Source: Limanda limanda (Eukaryota; Chordata; Actinopteri; Pleuronectiformes; Pleuronectidae). Taken from it: a stretch of DNA of 64,000 nt. Position numbers and translations under genes: made by a program. The notes under the pieces are model-generated. The model was not told the origin of the DNA. It saw only the letters and a list, made by a program, of their open reading frames with translations, and ran no database searches. Below, one piece after another: positions 12,399 through 25,800 of this stretch. Numbering within the stretch: the stretch's first letter is position 1; every line of letters begins with the position of its first letter. Location: contig NW_026870565.1 of assembly GCF_963576545.1 (NCBI RefSeq), positions 40,579 to 104,578 of the forward strand, given 5' to 3'.

Positions 12399-14349
12399 GG
12401 CTTATCTCCCCGTTTCCAGCTGTTTAGTGACATTTGGGATGATGTGTGATGAAAAATTCAAGAATTTAACCTTTTCTTCCAAAAAAAGGCAGATCTCCCT
12501 GTTTCCAGCGCTTTTCTGACACTGGAGCTGATATGTGATGAAAAAGTCAAAATGTTAACCATTGCTTCCAAAAAAGGCTTATCTCCCCATTTCCAGCTGT
12601 TTAGTGACATTTGGGATGATGTGTGATGAAAAATTCAAGAATTTAACCTTTTCTTCCAAAAAAAGGCAGATCTCCCTGTTTCCAGCGCTTTTCTGACACT
12701 TGGGCTGATATGTGATGAAAAAGTCAGAAATCTTAATCAATGCTTCCAAAAAAGGCTTATCTCCCCGTTTCCAGCTGTTTAGTGACATTTGGGATGATGT
12801 GTGATGAAAAATTCAAGAATTTAACCATTTTCTTCCAAAAAAGGCTTATCTCCTGTTTCCAGCGCTTTTCTGACACTTGGGCTGACATGTGATGAAAAAG
12901 TCAGAAATCTTAATCAATGCTTCCAAAAAAGGCTTATCTCCCCGTTTCCAGCTGTTTAGTGACATTTGGGATGATGTGTGATGAAAAATTCAAGAATTTA
13001 ACCTTTTCTTCCAAAAAAAGGCAGATCTCCCTGTTTCCAGCGCTTTTCTGACACTTGGGCTGATATGTGATGAAAAAGTCAGAAATCTTAATCAATGCTT
13101 CCAAAAAAGGCTTATCTCCCCATTTCCAGCTGTTTAGTGACATTTGGGATGATGTTTGATGAAAAATTCAAGAATTTAACCATTTCTTCCAAAAAAGGCT
13201 TATCTCCCTGTTTCCAGCGCTTTTCTGACACTTGGGCTGACATGTGATGAAAAAGTCAGAAATCTTAATCAATGCTTCCAAAAAAGGCTTATCTCCCCGT
13301 TTCCAGCTGTTTAGTGACATTTGGGATGATGTGTGATGAAAAATTCAAGAATTTAACCATTTCTTCCAAAAAAGGCTTATCTCCCTGTTTCCAGCGCTTT
13401 TCTGACACTTGGGCTGACATGTGACGAAAAAAGTCAGAAATCTTAATCAATGCTTCCAAAAAAGGCTTATCTCCCCGTTTCCAGCTGTTTAGTGACATTT
13501 GGGATGATGTGTGATGAAAAATTCAAGAATTTAACCTTTTCTTCCAAAAAAAGGCAGATCTCCCTGTTTCCAGCGCTTTTCTGACACTGGAGCTGATATG
13601 TGATGAAAAAGTCAAAATGTTAACCATTGCTTCCAAAAAAGGCTTATCTCCCCATTTCCAGCTGTTTAGTGACATTTGGGATGATGTGTGATGAAGAATT
13701 CAAGAATTTAACCATTTCTTCCAAAAAAGGCTTATCTCCCTGTTTCCAGCGCTTTTCTGACACTTGGGCTGACATGTGATGAAAAAGTCAGAAATCTTAA
13801 TCAATGCTTCCAAAAAAGGCTTATCTCCCCGTTTTCAGCTGTTTAGTGACATTTGGGATGATGTGTGATGAAAAATTCAAGAATTTAACCTTTTCTTCCA
13901 AAAAAAGGCAGATCTCCCTGTTTCCAGCACTTTTCTGACACTTGGGCTGATATGTGATGAAAAAGTCAGAAATCTTAATCAATGCTTCCAAAAAAGGCTT
14001 ATCTCCCCGTTTCCAGCTGTTTAGTGACATTTGGGATGATGTGTGATGAAAAATTCAAGAATTTAACCATTTCTTCCAAAAAAGGCTTATCTCCCTGTTT
14101 CCAGCGCTTTTCTGACACTTGGGCTGACATGTGATGAAAAAGTCAGAAATCTTAATCAATGCTTCCAAAAAAGGCTTATCTCCCCGTTTCCAGCTGTTTA
14201 GTGACATTTGGGATGATGTGTGATGAAAAATTCAAGAATTTAACCTTTTCTTCCAAAAAAAGGCAGATCTCCCTGTTTCCAGCGCTTTTCTGACACTGGA
14301 GCTGATATGTGTTGAAAAAGTCAAAATGTTAACCATTGCTTCCAAAAAA
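12399..14349 (+). repeat. ~1950 bp higher-order block, copy 3
   Basis: 1951 bp, same subtype order as copy 2. It is preceded by subtype T at 12222-12310 and followed by R, P, then the gaagaattc alpha with V. The alpha near 13100 has ccccatttcc where other copies have ccccgtttcc. Confidence 0.9.
12665..12753 (+). repeat. Representative beta half, subtype R
   Basis: 89 bp; starts ggcagatctccctg, then cttgggctgatatg and agaaatcttaatcaatgc. The R copy late in the ~1950 bp block usually has ccagcactttt instead of ccagcgctttt (for example near 13928, 17393 and 41405), losing the AGCGCT hexamer. Subtype U, for example near 9744-9832, has the R body but starts ggcttatct. Confidence 0.92.
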
Positions 14350-15855
14350 GGCTTATCTCCCCATTTCCAGCTGTTTAGTGACATTTGGGATGATGTGTGA
14401 TGAAAAATTCAAGAATTTAACCTTTTCTTCCAAAAAAAGGCAGATCTCCCTGTTTCCAGCGCTTTTCTGACACTTGGGCTGATATGTGATGAAAAAGTCA
14501 GAAATCTTAATCAATGCTTCCAAAAAAGGCTTATCTCCCCGTTTCCAGCTGTTTAGTGACATTTGGGATGATGTGTGATGAAAAATTCAAGAATTTAACC
14601 ATTTCTTCCAAAAAAGGCTTATCTCCCTGTTTCCAGCGCTTTTCTGACACTTGGGCTGACATGTGATGAAAAAGTCAGAAATCTTAATCAATGCTTCCAA
14701 AAAAGGCTTATCTCCCCGTTTCCAGCTGTTTAGTGACATTTGGGATGATGTGTGATGAAGAATTCAAGAATTTAACCTTTTCTTCCAAAAAAAGGCAGAT
14801 CTCCCTGTTTCCAGCGCTTTTCTGACACTTGGGCTGACATGTGATGAAAAAGTCAGAAATCTTAATCAATGCTTCCAAAAAAGGCTTATCTCCCCGTTTC
14901 CAGCTGTTTAGTGACATTTGGGATGATGTGTGATGAAAAATTCAAGAATTTAACCATTTCTTCCAAAAAGGCTTATCTCCCTGTTTCCAGCGCTTTTCTG
15001 ACACTTGGGCTGACATGTGATGAAAAAGTCAGAAATCTTAATCAATGCTTCCAAAAAAGGCTTATCTCCCCGTTTCCAGCTGTTTAGTGACATTTGGGAT
15101 GATGTGTGATGAAAAATTCAAGAATTTAACCTTTTCTTCCAAAAAAAGGCAGATCTCCCTGTTTCCAGCGCTTTTCTGACACTGGAACTGATATGTGATG
15201 AAAAAGTCAAAATGTTAACCATTGCTTCCAAAAAAGGCTTATCTCCCCGTTTCCAGCTGTTTAGTGACATTTGGGATGATGTGTGATGAAAAATTCAAGA
15301 ATTTAACCATTTCTTCCAAAAAAGGCTTATCTCCCTGTTTCCAGCGCTTTTCTGACACTTGGGCTGATATGTGATGAAAAAGTCAGAAATCTTAATCAAT
15401 GCTTCCAAAAAAGGCTTATCTCCCCGTTTTCAGCTGTTTAGTGACATTTGGGATGATGTGTGATGAAAAATTCAAGAATTTAACCTTTTCTTCCAATAAA
15501 AGGCAGATCTCCCTGTTTCCAGCGCTTTTCTGACACTTGGGCTGACATGTGATGAAAAAGTCAGAAATCTTAATCAATGCTTCCAAAAAAGGCTTATCTC
15601 CCCGTTTCCAGCTGTTTAGTGACATTTGGGATGATGTGTGATGAAAAATTCAAGAATTTAACCATTTCTTCCAAAAAAGGCTTATCTCCCTGTTTCCAGC
15701 GCTTTTCTGACACTTGGGCTGACATGTGATGAAAAAGTCAGAAATCTTAATCAATGCTTCCAAAAAAGGCTTATCTCCCCGTTTCCAGCTGTTTAGTGAC
15801 ATTTGGGATGATGTGTGATGAAAAATTCAAGAATTTAACCATTTCTTCCAAAAAA

Positions 15856-17717
15856 GGCTTATCTCCCCGTTTCCAGCTGTTTAGTGACATTTGGGATGAT
15901 GTGTGATGAAAAATTCAAGAATTTAACCTTTTCTTCCAAAAAAAGGCAGATCTCCCTGTTTCCAGCGCTTTTCTGACACTGGAGCTGATATGTGATGAAA
16001 AAGTCAAAATGTTAACCATTGCTTCCAAAAAAGGCTTATCTCCCCATTTCCAGCTGTTTAGTGACATTTGGGATGATGTGTGATGAAAAATTCAAGAATT
16101 TAACCTTTTCTTCCAAAAAAAGGCAGATCTCCCTGTTTCCAGCGCTTTTCTGACACTTGGGCTGATATGTGATGAAAAAGTCAGAAATCTTAATCAATGC
16201 TTCCAAAAAAGGCTTATCTCCCCGTTTCCAGCTGTTTAGTGACATTTGGGATGATGTGTGATGAAAAATTCAAGAATTTAACCATTTCTTCCAAAAAAGG
16301 CTTATCTCCCTGTTTCCAGCGCTTTTCTGACACTTGGGCTGACATGTGATGAAAAAGTCAGAAATCTTAATCAATGCTTCCAAAAAAGGCTTATCTCCCC
16401 GTTTCCAGCTGTTTAGTGACATTTGGGATGATGTGTGATGAAAAATTCAAGAATTTAACCTTTTCTTCCAAAAAAAGGCAGATCTCCCTGTTTCCAGCGC
16501 TTTTCTGACACTTGGGCTGATATGTGATGAAAAAGTCAGAAATCTTAATCAATGCTTCCAAAAAAGGCTTATCTCCCCGTTTCCAGCTGTTTAGTGACAT
16601 TTGGGATGATGTTTGATGAAAAATTCAAGAATTTAACCATTTCTTCCAAAAAAGGCTTATCTCCCTGTTTCCAGCGCTTTTCTGACACTTGGGCTGACAT
16701 GTGATGAAAAAGTCAGAAATCTTAATCAATGCTTCCAAAAAAGGCTTATCTCCCCGTTTCCAGCTGTTTAGTGACATTTGGGATGATGTGTGATGAAAAA
16801 TTCAAGAATTTAACCATTTCTTCCAAAAAAGGCTTATCTCCCTGTTTCCAGCGCTTTTCTGACACTTGGGCTGACATGTGACGAAAAAGTCAGAAATCTT
16901 AATCAATGCTTCCAAAAAAGGCTTATCTCCCCGTTTCCAGCTGTTTAGTGACATTTGGGATGATGTGTGATGAAAAATTCAAGAATTTAACCTTTTCTTC
17001 CAAAAAAAGGCAGATCTCCCTGTTTCCAGCGCTTTTCTGACACTGGAGCTGATATGTGATGAAAAAGTCAAAATGTTAACCATTGCTTCCAAAAAAGGCT
17101 TATCTCCCCATTTCCAGCTGTTTAGTGACATTTGGGATGATGTGTGATGAAGAATTCAAGAATTTAACCATTTCTTCCAAAAAAGGCTTATCTCCCTGTT
17201 TCCAGCGCTTTTCTGACACTTGGGCTGACATGTGATGAAAAAGTCAGAAATCTTAATCAATGCTTCCAAAAAAGGCTTATCTCCCCGTTTTCAGCTGTTT
17301 AGTGACATTTGGGATGATGTGTGATGAAAAATTCAAGAATTTAACCTTTTCTTCCAAAAAAAGGCAGATCTCCCTGTTTCCAGCACTTTTCTGACACTTG
17401 GGCTGATATGTGATGAAAAAGTCAGAAATCTTAATCAATGCTTCCAAAAAAGGCTTATCTCCCCGTTTCCAGCTGTTTAGTGACATTTGGGATGATGTGT
17501 GATGAAAAATTCAAGAATTTAACCATTTCTTCCAAAAAAGGCTTATCTCCCTGTTTCCAGCGCTTTTCTGACACTTGGGCTGACATGTGATGAAAAAGTC
17601 AGAAATCTTAATCAATGCTTCCAAAAAAGGCTTATCTCCCCGTTTCCAGCTGTTTAGTGACATTTGGGATGATGTGTGATGAAAAATTCAAGAATTTAAC
17701 CTTTTCTTCCAAAAAAA
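15856..17717 (+). repeat. Higher-order block, copy 4 (lacks the closing S)
   Basis: 1862 bp. Same order as the other copies through the last P and its alpha, but the expected S(tgttg) is replaced by subtype Q from 17718, so a crossover lies near 17717. The T-containing dimer normally just upstream of the slip is absent here. Confidence 0.88.
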
Positions 17718-19137
17718 GGCAGATCTCCCTGTTTCCAGCGCTTTTCTGACACTGGAACTGATATGTGATGAAAAAGTCAAAAATGTTAACCATTGCTTCC
17801 AAAAAAGGCTTATCTCCCCGTTTCCAGCTGTTTAGTGACATTTGGGATGATGTGTGATGAAAAATTCAAGAATTTAACCATTTCTTCCAAAAAAAGGCTT
17901 ATCTCCCTGTTTCCAGCGCTTTTCTGACACTTGGGCTGATATGTGATGAAAAAGTCAGAAATCTTAATCAATGCTTCCAAAAAAGGCTTATCTCCCCGTT
18001 TTCAGCTGTTTAGTGACATTTGGGATGATGTGTGATGAAAAATTCAAGAATTTAACCTTTTCTTCCAATAAAAGGCAGATCTCCCTGTTTCCAGCGCTTT
18101 TCTGACACTTGGGCTGACATGTGATGAAAAAGTCAGAAATCTTAATCAATGCTTCCAAAAAAGGCTTATCTCCCCGTTTCCAGCTGTTTAGTGACATTTG
18201 GGATGATGTGTGATGAAAAATTCAAGAATTTAACCATTTCTTCCAAAAAAGGCTTATCTCCCTGTTTCCAGCGCTTTTCTGACACTTGGGCTGACATGTG
18301 ATGAAAAAGTCAGAAATCTTAATCAATGCTTCCAAAAAAGGCTTATCTCCCCGTTTCCAGCTGTTTAGTGACATTTGGGATGATGTGTGATGAAAAATTC
18401 AAGAATTTAACCTTTTCTTCCAAAAAAAGGCAGATCTCCCTGTTTCCAGCGCTTTTCTGACACTGGAACTGATATGTGATGAAAAAGTCAAAATGTTAAC
18501 CATTGCTTCCAAAAAAGGCTTATCTCCCCGTTTCCAGCTGTTTAGTGACATTTGGGATGATGTGTGATGAAAAATTCAAGAATTTAACCATTTCTTCCAA
18601 AAAAGGCTTATCTCCCTGTTTCCAGCGCTTTTCTGACACTTGGGCTGACATGTGATGAAAAAGTCAGAAATCTTAATCAATGCTTCCAAAAAAGGCTTAT
18701 CTCCCCGTTTCCAGCTGTTTAGTGACATTTGGGATGATGTGTGATGAAAAATTCAAGAATTTAACCTTTTCTTCCAAAAAAAGGCAGATCTCCCTGTTTC
18801 CAGCGCTTTTCTGACACTTGGGCTGATATGTGATGAAAAAGTCAGAAATCTTAATCAATGCTTCCAAAAAAGGCTTATCTCCCCGTTTTCAGCTGTTCAG
18901 TGACATTTGGGATGATGTGTGATGAAAAATTCAAGAATTTAACCTTTTCTTCCAATAAAAGGCAGATCTCCCTGTTTCCAGCGCTTTTCTGACACTTGGG
19001 CTGATATGTGATGAAAAAGTCAGAAATCTTAATCAATGCTTCCAAAAAAGGCTTATCTCCCCGTTTCCAGCTGTTTAGTGACATTTGGGATGATGTGTGA
19101 TGAAAAATTCAAGAATTTAACCATTTCTTCCAAAAAA

Positions 19138-20201
19138 GGCTTATCTCCCTGTTTCCAGCGCTTTTCTGACACTTGGGCTGACATGTGATGAAAAAGTCAG
19201 AAATCTTAATCAATGCTTCCAAAAAAGGCTTATCTCCCCGTTTCCAGCTGTTTAGTGACATATGGGATGATGTGTGATGAAAAATTCAAGAATTTAACCA
19301 TTTCTTCCAAAAAAGGCTTATCTCCCTGTTTCCAGCGCTTTTCTGACACTTGGGCTGACATGTGATGAAAAAGTCAGAAATCTTAATCAATGCTTCCAAA
19401 AAAGGCTTATCTCCCCGTTTCCAGCTGTTTAGTGACATTTGGGATGATGTGTGATGAAAAATTCAAGAATTTAACCTTTTCTTCCAAAAAAAGGCAGATC
19501 TCCCTGTTTCCAGCTATTTTCTGACACTGGAACTGATATGTGATGAAAAAGTCAAAATGTTAACCATTGCTTCCAAAAAAGGCTTATCTCCCCGTTTCCA
19601 GCTGTTTAGTGACATTTGGGATGATGTGTGATGAAAAATTCAAGAATTTAACCATTTCTTCCAAAAAAGGCTTATCTCCCTGTTTCCAGCGCTTTTCTGA
19701 CACTTGGGCTGACATGTGATGAAAAAGTCAGAAATCTTAATCAATGCTTCCAAAAAAGGCTTATCTCCCCGTTTCCAGCTGTTTAGTGACATTTGGGATG
19801 ATGTGTGATGAAAAATTCAAGAATTTAACCTTTTCTTCCAAAAAAAGGCAGATCTCCCTGTTTCCAGCGCTTTTCTGACACTTGGGCTGATATGTGATGA
19901 AAAAGTCAGAAATCTTAATCAATGCTTCCAAAAAAGGCTTATCTCCCCGTTTTCAGCTGTTTAGTGACATTTGGGATGATGTGTGATGAAAAATTCAAGA
20001 ATTTAACCTTTTCTTCCAATAAAAGGCAGATCTCCCTGTTTCCAGCGCTTTTCTGACACTTGGGCTGATATGTGATGAAAAAGTCAGAAATCTTAATCAA
20101 TGCTTCCAAAAAAGGCTTATCTCCCCGTTTCCAGCTGTTTAGTGACATTTGGGATGATGTGTGATGAAAAATTCAAGAATTTAACCATTTCTTCCAAAAA
20201 A
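19138..20201 (+). repeat. 1064 bp six-dimer higher-order block, copy a
   Basis: Beta order P, P, Q, P, R, R* with alphas between. The alpha before the second P carries catatggg instead of catttggg (near 19261). Confidence 0.85.
19936..20113 (+). repeat. Representative marked dimer (alpha with gttttcag + subtype R*)
   Basis: The alpha half (19936-20024) has gttttcagctg and ends ttccaataaaa instead of a pure A run. It is followed by a beta (20025-20113) of R type. The two alpha marks and this beta travel together (near 18960, 20030, 21630, 22690, 27110, 32070, 36860, 44760 and 45830), so the dimer rather than the half is the unit of spread. The AATAAA here is a repeat variant, not evidence of a transcript end. 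Confidence 0.9.
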
Positions 20202-21798
20202 GGCTTATCTCCCTGTTTCCAGCGCTTTTCTGACACTTGGGCTGACATGTGATGAAAAAGTCAGAAATCTTAATCAATGCTTCCAAAAAAGGCTTATCTC
20301 CCCGTTTCCAGCTGTTTAGTGACATTTGGGATGATGTGTGATGAAAAATTCAAGAATTTAACCTTTTCTTCCAAAAAAAGGTAGATCTCCCTGTTTCCAG
20401 CGCTTTTCTGACACTGGAGCTGATATGTGATGAAAAAGTCAAAATGTTAACCATTGCTTCCAAAAAAGGCTTATCTCCCCATTTCCAGCTGTTTAGTGAC
20501 ATTTGGGATGATGTGTGATGAAAAATTCAAGAATTTAACCTTTTCTTCCAAAAAAAGGCAGATCTCCCTGTTTCCAGCGCTTTTCTGACACTTGGGCTGA
20601 TATGTGATGAAAAAGTCAGAAATCTTAATCAATGCTTCCAAAAAAGGCTTATCTCCCCGTTTTCAGCTGTTTAGTGACATTTGGGATGATGTGTGATGAA
20701 AAATTCAAGAATTTAACCTTTTCTTCCAATAAAAGGCAGATCTCCCTGTTTCCAGCGCTTTTCTGACACTTGGGCTGACATGTGACGAAAAAGTCAGAAA
20801 TCTTAATCAATGCTTCCAAAAAAGGCTTATCTCCCCGTTTCCAGCTGTTTAGTGACATTTGGGATGATGTGTGATGAAAAATTCAAGAATTTAACCATTT
20901 CTTCCAAAAAAGGCTTATCTCCCTGTTTCCAGCGCTTTTCTGACACTTGGGCTGACATGTGATGAAAAAGTCAGAAATCTTAATCAATGCTTCCAAAAAA
21001 GGCTTATCTCCCCGTTTCCAGCTGTTTAGTGACATTTGGGATGATGTGTGATGAAAAATTCAAGAATTTAACCTTTTCTTCCAAAAAAAGGCAGATCTCC
21101 CTGTTTCCAGCGCTTTTCTGACACTGGAACTGATATGTGATGAAAAAGTCAAAATGTTAACCATTGCTTCCAAAAAAGGCTTATCTCCCCGTTTCCAGCT
21201 GTTTAGTGACATTTGGGATGATGTGTGATGAAAAATTCAAGAATTTAACCATTTCTTCCAAAAAAGGCTTATCTCCCTGTTTCCAGCGCTTTTCTGACAC
21301 TTGGGCTGACATGTGATGAAAAAGTCAGAAATCTTAATCAATGCTTCCAAAAAAGGCTTATCTCTCCGTTTCCAGCTGTTTAGTGACATTTGGGATGATG
21401 TGTGATGAAAAATTCAAGAATTTAACCTTTTCTTCCAAAAAAAGGCAGATCTCCCTGTTTCCAGCGCTTTTCTGACACTTGGGCTGATATGTGATGAAAA
21501 AGTCAGAAATCTTAATCAATGCTTCCAAAAAAGGCTTATCTCCCCGTTTTCAGCTGTTTAGTGACATTTGGGATGATGTGTGATGAAAAATTCAAGAATT
21601 TAACCTTTTCTTCCAATAAAAGGCAGATCTCCCTGTTTCCAGCGCTTTTCTGACACTTGGGCTGATATGTGATGAAAAAGTCAGAAATCTTAATCAATGC
21701 TTCCAAAAAAGGCTTATCTCCCCGTTTCCAGCTGTTTAGTGACATTTGGGATGATGTGTGATGAAAAATTCAAGAATTTAACCATTTCTTCCAAAAAA

Positions 21799-22862
21799 GG
21801 CTTATCTCCCTGTTTCCAGCGCTTTTCTGACACTTGGGCTGACATGTGATGAAAAAGTCAGAAATCTTAATCAATGCTTCCAAAAAAGGCTTATCTCCCC
21901 GTTTCCAGCTGTTTAGTGACATATGGGATGATGTGTGATGAAAAATTCAAGAATTTAACCATTTCTTCCAAAAAAGGCTTATCTCCCTGTTTCCAGCGCT
22001 TTTCTGACACTTGGGCTGACATGTGATGAAAAAGTCAGAAATCTTAATCAATGCTTCCAAAAAAGGCTTATCTCCCCGTTTCCAGCTGTTTAGTGACATT
22101 TGGGATGATGTGTGATGAAAAATTCAAGAATTTAACCTTTTCTTCCAAAAAAAGGCAGATCTCCCTGTTTCCAGCGCTTTTCTGACACTGGAACTGATAT
22201 GTGATGAAAAAGTCAAAATGTTAACCATTGCTTCCAAAAAAGGCTTATCTCCCCGTTTCCAGCTGTTTAGTGACATTTGGGATGATGTGTGATGAAAAAT
22301 TCAAGAATTTAACCATTTCTTCCAAAAAAGGCTTATCTCCCTGTTTCCAGCGCTTTTCTGACACTTGGGCTGACATGTGATGAAAAAGTCAGAAATCTTA
22401 ATCAATGCTTCCAAAAAAGGCTTATCTCCCCGTTTCCAGCTGTTTAGTGACATTTGGGATGATGTGTGATGAAAAATTCAAGAATTTAACCTTTTCTTCC
22501 AAAAAAAGGCAGATCTCCCTGTTTCCAGCGCTTTTCTGACACTTGGGCTGATATGTGATGAAAAAGTCAGAAATCTTAATCAATGCTTCCAAAAAAGGCT
22601 TATCTCCCCGTTTTCAGCTGTTTAGTGACATTTGGGATGATGTGTGATGAAAAATTCAAGAATTTAACCTTTTCTTCCAATAAAAGGCAGATCTCCCTGT
22701 TTCCAGCGCTTTTCTGACACTTGGGCTGATATGTGATGAAAAAGTCAGAAATCTTAATCAATGCTTCCAAAAAAGGCTTATCTCCCCGTTTCCAGCTGTT
22801 TAGTGACATTTGGGATGATGTGTGATGAAAAATTCAAGAATTTAACCATTTCTTCCAAAAAA
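21799..22862 (+). repeat. 1064 bp six-dimer higher-order block, copy b
   Basis: Same order P, P, Q, P, R, R* and the same catatggg mark (near 21921), exactly 2661 bp (15 dimers) after copy a. Confidence 0.85.
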
Positions 22863-25800
22863 GGCTTATCTCCCTGTTTCCAGCGCTTTTCTGACACTTG
22901 GGCTGACATGTGATGAAAAAGTCAGAAATCTTAATCAATGCTTCCAAAAAAGGCTTATCTCCCCGTTTCCAGCTGTTTAGTGACATTTGGGATGATGTGT
23001 GATGAAAAATTCAAGAATTTAACCATTTCTTCCAAAAAAGGCTTATCTCCCTGTTTCCAGCGCTTTTCTGACACTTGGGCTGACATGTGATGAAAAAGTC
23101 AGAAATCTTAATCAATGCTTCCAAAAAAGGCTTATCTCCCCGTTTCCAGCTGTTTAGTGACATTTGGGATGATGTGTGATGAAAAATTCAAGAATTTAAC
23201 CTTTTCTTCCAAAAAAAGGCAGATCTCCCTGTTTCCAGCGCTTTTCTGACACTGGAACTGATATGTGATGAAAAAGTCAAAATGTTAACCATTGCTTCCA
23301 AAAAAGGCTTATCTCCCCGTTTCCAGCTGTTTAGTGACATTTGGGATGATGTGTGATGAAAAATTCAAGAATTTAACCATTTCTTCCAAAAAAGGCTTAT
23401 CTCCCTGTTTCCAGCGCTTTTCTGACACTTGGGCTGACATGTGATGAAAAAGTCAGAAATCTTAATCAATGCTTCCAAAAAAGGCTTATCTCCCCGTTTC
23501 CAGCTGTTTAGTGACATTTGGGATGATGTGTGATGAAAAATTCAAGAATTTAACCTTTTCTTCCAAAAAAAGGCAGATCTCCCTGTTTCCAGCGCTTTTC
23601 TGACACTTGGGCTGATATGTGATGAAAAAGTCAGAAATCTTAATCAATGCTTCCAAAAAAGGCTTATCTCCCCGTTTCCAGCTGTTTAGTGACATTTGGG
23701 ATGATGTGTGATGAAAAATTCAAGAATTTAACCATTTCTTCCAAAAAAGGCTTATCTCCCTGTTTCCAGCGCTTTTCTGACACTTGGGCTGACATGTGAT
23801 GAAAAAGTCAGAAATCTTAATCAATGCTTCCAAAAAAGGCTTATCTCCCCGTTTCCAGCTGTTTAGTGACATTTGGGATGATGTGTGATGAAAAATTCAA
23901 GAATTTAACCTTTTCTTCCAAAAAAAGGCAGATCTCCCTGTTTCCAGCGCTTTTCTGACACTTGGGCTGATATGTGATGAAAAAGTCAGAAATCTTAATC
24001 AATGCTTCCAAAAAAGGCTTATCTCCCCGTTTCCAGCTGTTTAGTGACATTTGGGATGATGTGTGATGAAAAATTCAAGAATTTAACCATTTCTTCCAAA
24101 AAAGGCTTATCTCCCTGTTTCCAGCGCTTTTCTGACACTTGGGCTGACATGTGATGAAAAAGTCAGAAATCTTAATCAATGCTTCCAAAAAAGGCTTATC
24201 TCCCCGTTTCCAGCTGTTTAGTGACATTTGGGATGATGTGTGATGAAAAATTCAAGAATTTAACCATTTCTTCCAAAAAAGGCTTATCTCCCTGTTTCCA
24301 GCGCTTTTTGACACTTGGGCTGACATGTGATGAAAAAGTCAGAAATCTTAATCAATGCTTCCAAAAAAGGCTTATCTCCCCGTTTCCAGCTGTTTAGTGA
24401 CATTTGGGATGATGTGTGATGAAAAATTCAAGAATTTAACCTTTTCTTCCAAAAAAAGGCAGATCTCCCTGTTTCCAGCGCTTTTCTGACACTGGAACTG
24501 ATATGTGATGAAAAAGTCAAAATGTTAACCATTGCTTCCAAAAAAGGCTTATCTCCCCGTTTCCAGCTGTTTAGTGACATTTGGGATGATGTGTGATGAA
24601 AAATTCAAGAATTTAACCATTTCTTCCAAAAAAGGCTTATCTCCCTGTTTCCAGCGCTTTTCTGACACTTGGGCTGACATGTGATGAAAAAGTCAGAAAT
24701 CTTAATCAATGCTTCCAAAAAAGGCTTATCTCCCCGTTTCCAGCTGTTTAGTGACATTTGGGATGATGTGTGATGAAAAATTCAAGAATTTAACCTTTTC
24801 TTCCAAAAAAAGGCAGATCTCCCTGTTTCCAGCGCTTTTCTGACACTGGAGCTGATATGTGATGAAAAAGTCAAAATGTTAACCATTGCTTCCAAAAAAG
24901 GCTTATCTCCCCATTTCCAGCTGTTTAGTGACATTTGGGATGATGTGTGATGAAAAATTCAAGAATTTAACCTTTTCTTCCAAAAAAAGGCAGATCTCCC
25001 TGTTTCCAGCGCTTTTCTGACACTTGGGCTGATATGTGATGAAAAAGTCAGAAATCTTAATCAATGCTTCCAAAAAAGGCTTATTTCCCCGTTTCCAGCT
25101 GTTTAGTGACATTTGGGATGATGTGTGATGAAAAATTCAAGAATTTAACCATTTCTTCCAAAAAAGGCTTATCTCCCTGTTTCCAGCGCTTTTCTGACAC
25201 TTGGGCTGACATGTGATGAAAAAGTCAGAAATCTTAATCAATGCTTCCAAAAAAGGCTTATCTCCCCGTTTCCAGCTGTTTAGTGACATTTGGGATGATG
25301 TGTGATGAAAAATTCAAGAATTTAACCTTTTCTTCCAAAAAAAGGGAGATCTCCCTGTTTCCAGCGCTTTTCTGACACTGGAACTGATATGTGATAAAAA
25401 AGTCAAAATGTTAACCATTGCTTCCAAAAAAGGCTTATCTCCCCGTTTCCAGCTGTTTAGTGACATTTGGGATGATGTGTGATGAAAAATTCAAGAATTT
25501 AACCATTTCTTCCAAAAAAGGCTTATCTCCCTGTTTCCAGCGCTTTTCTGACACTTGGGCTGACATGTGATGAAAAAGTCAGAAATCTTAATCAATGCTT
25601 CCAAAAAAGGCTTATCTCCCCGTTTCCAGCTGTTTAGTGACATTTGGGATGATGTGTGATGAAAAATTCAAGAATTTAACCTTTTCTTCCAAAAAAAGGC
25701 AGATCTCCCTGTTTCCAGCGCTTTTCTGACACTGGAGCTGATATGTGATGAAAAAGTCAAAATGTTAACCATTGCTTCCAAAAAAGGCTTATCTCCTCGT

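Larger units (their letters stand above)
13197..23364 (+). repeat. ~10 kb super-repeat, copy 1
   Basis: Collinear in subtype order and rare variants with 37040-46504. 13197-15670 matches at offset about 23843 bp. 15856-17717 matches at offset 24020, because copy 2 has one extra T dimer. From about 19400 the offset is 23140, because the interval 17718-19400 holds about five more dimers than its counterpart. Shared marks include ctctccgttt at 21363 (44503 in copy 2), gacgaaaaag on a V near 20785 (43921) and catatggg near 21921 (45060). Confidence 0.8.

Noticed and set aside
13377..13465. Possible CENP-B box in the gacgaaaaag variant (reverse strand ttcgtcacatg)
   Set aside because: It has TTCG and the central A at the right spacing, but the CGGG part of the box is not matched (three of four bases differ). 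Other units lack even the TTCG.
20011..20026. AATAAA polyadenylation signal in R*-type dimers
   Set aside because: It is a single-base variant of the A run at the unit end, repeated with the dimer, and there is no transcript-like context.
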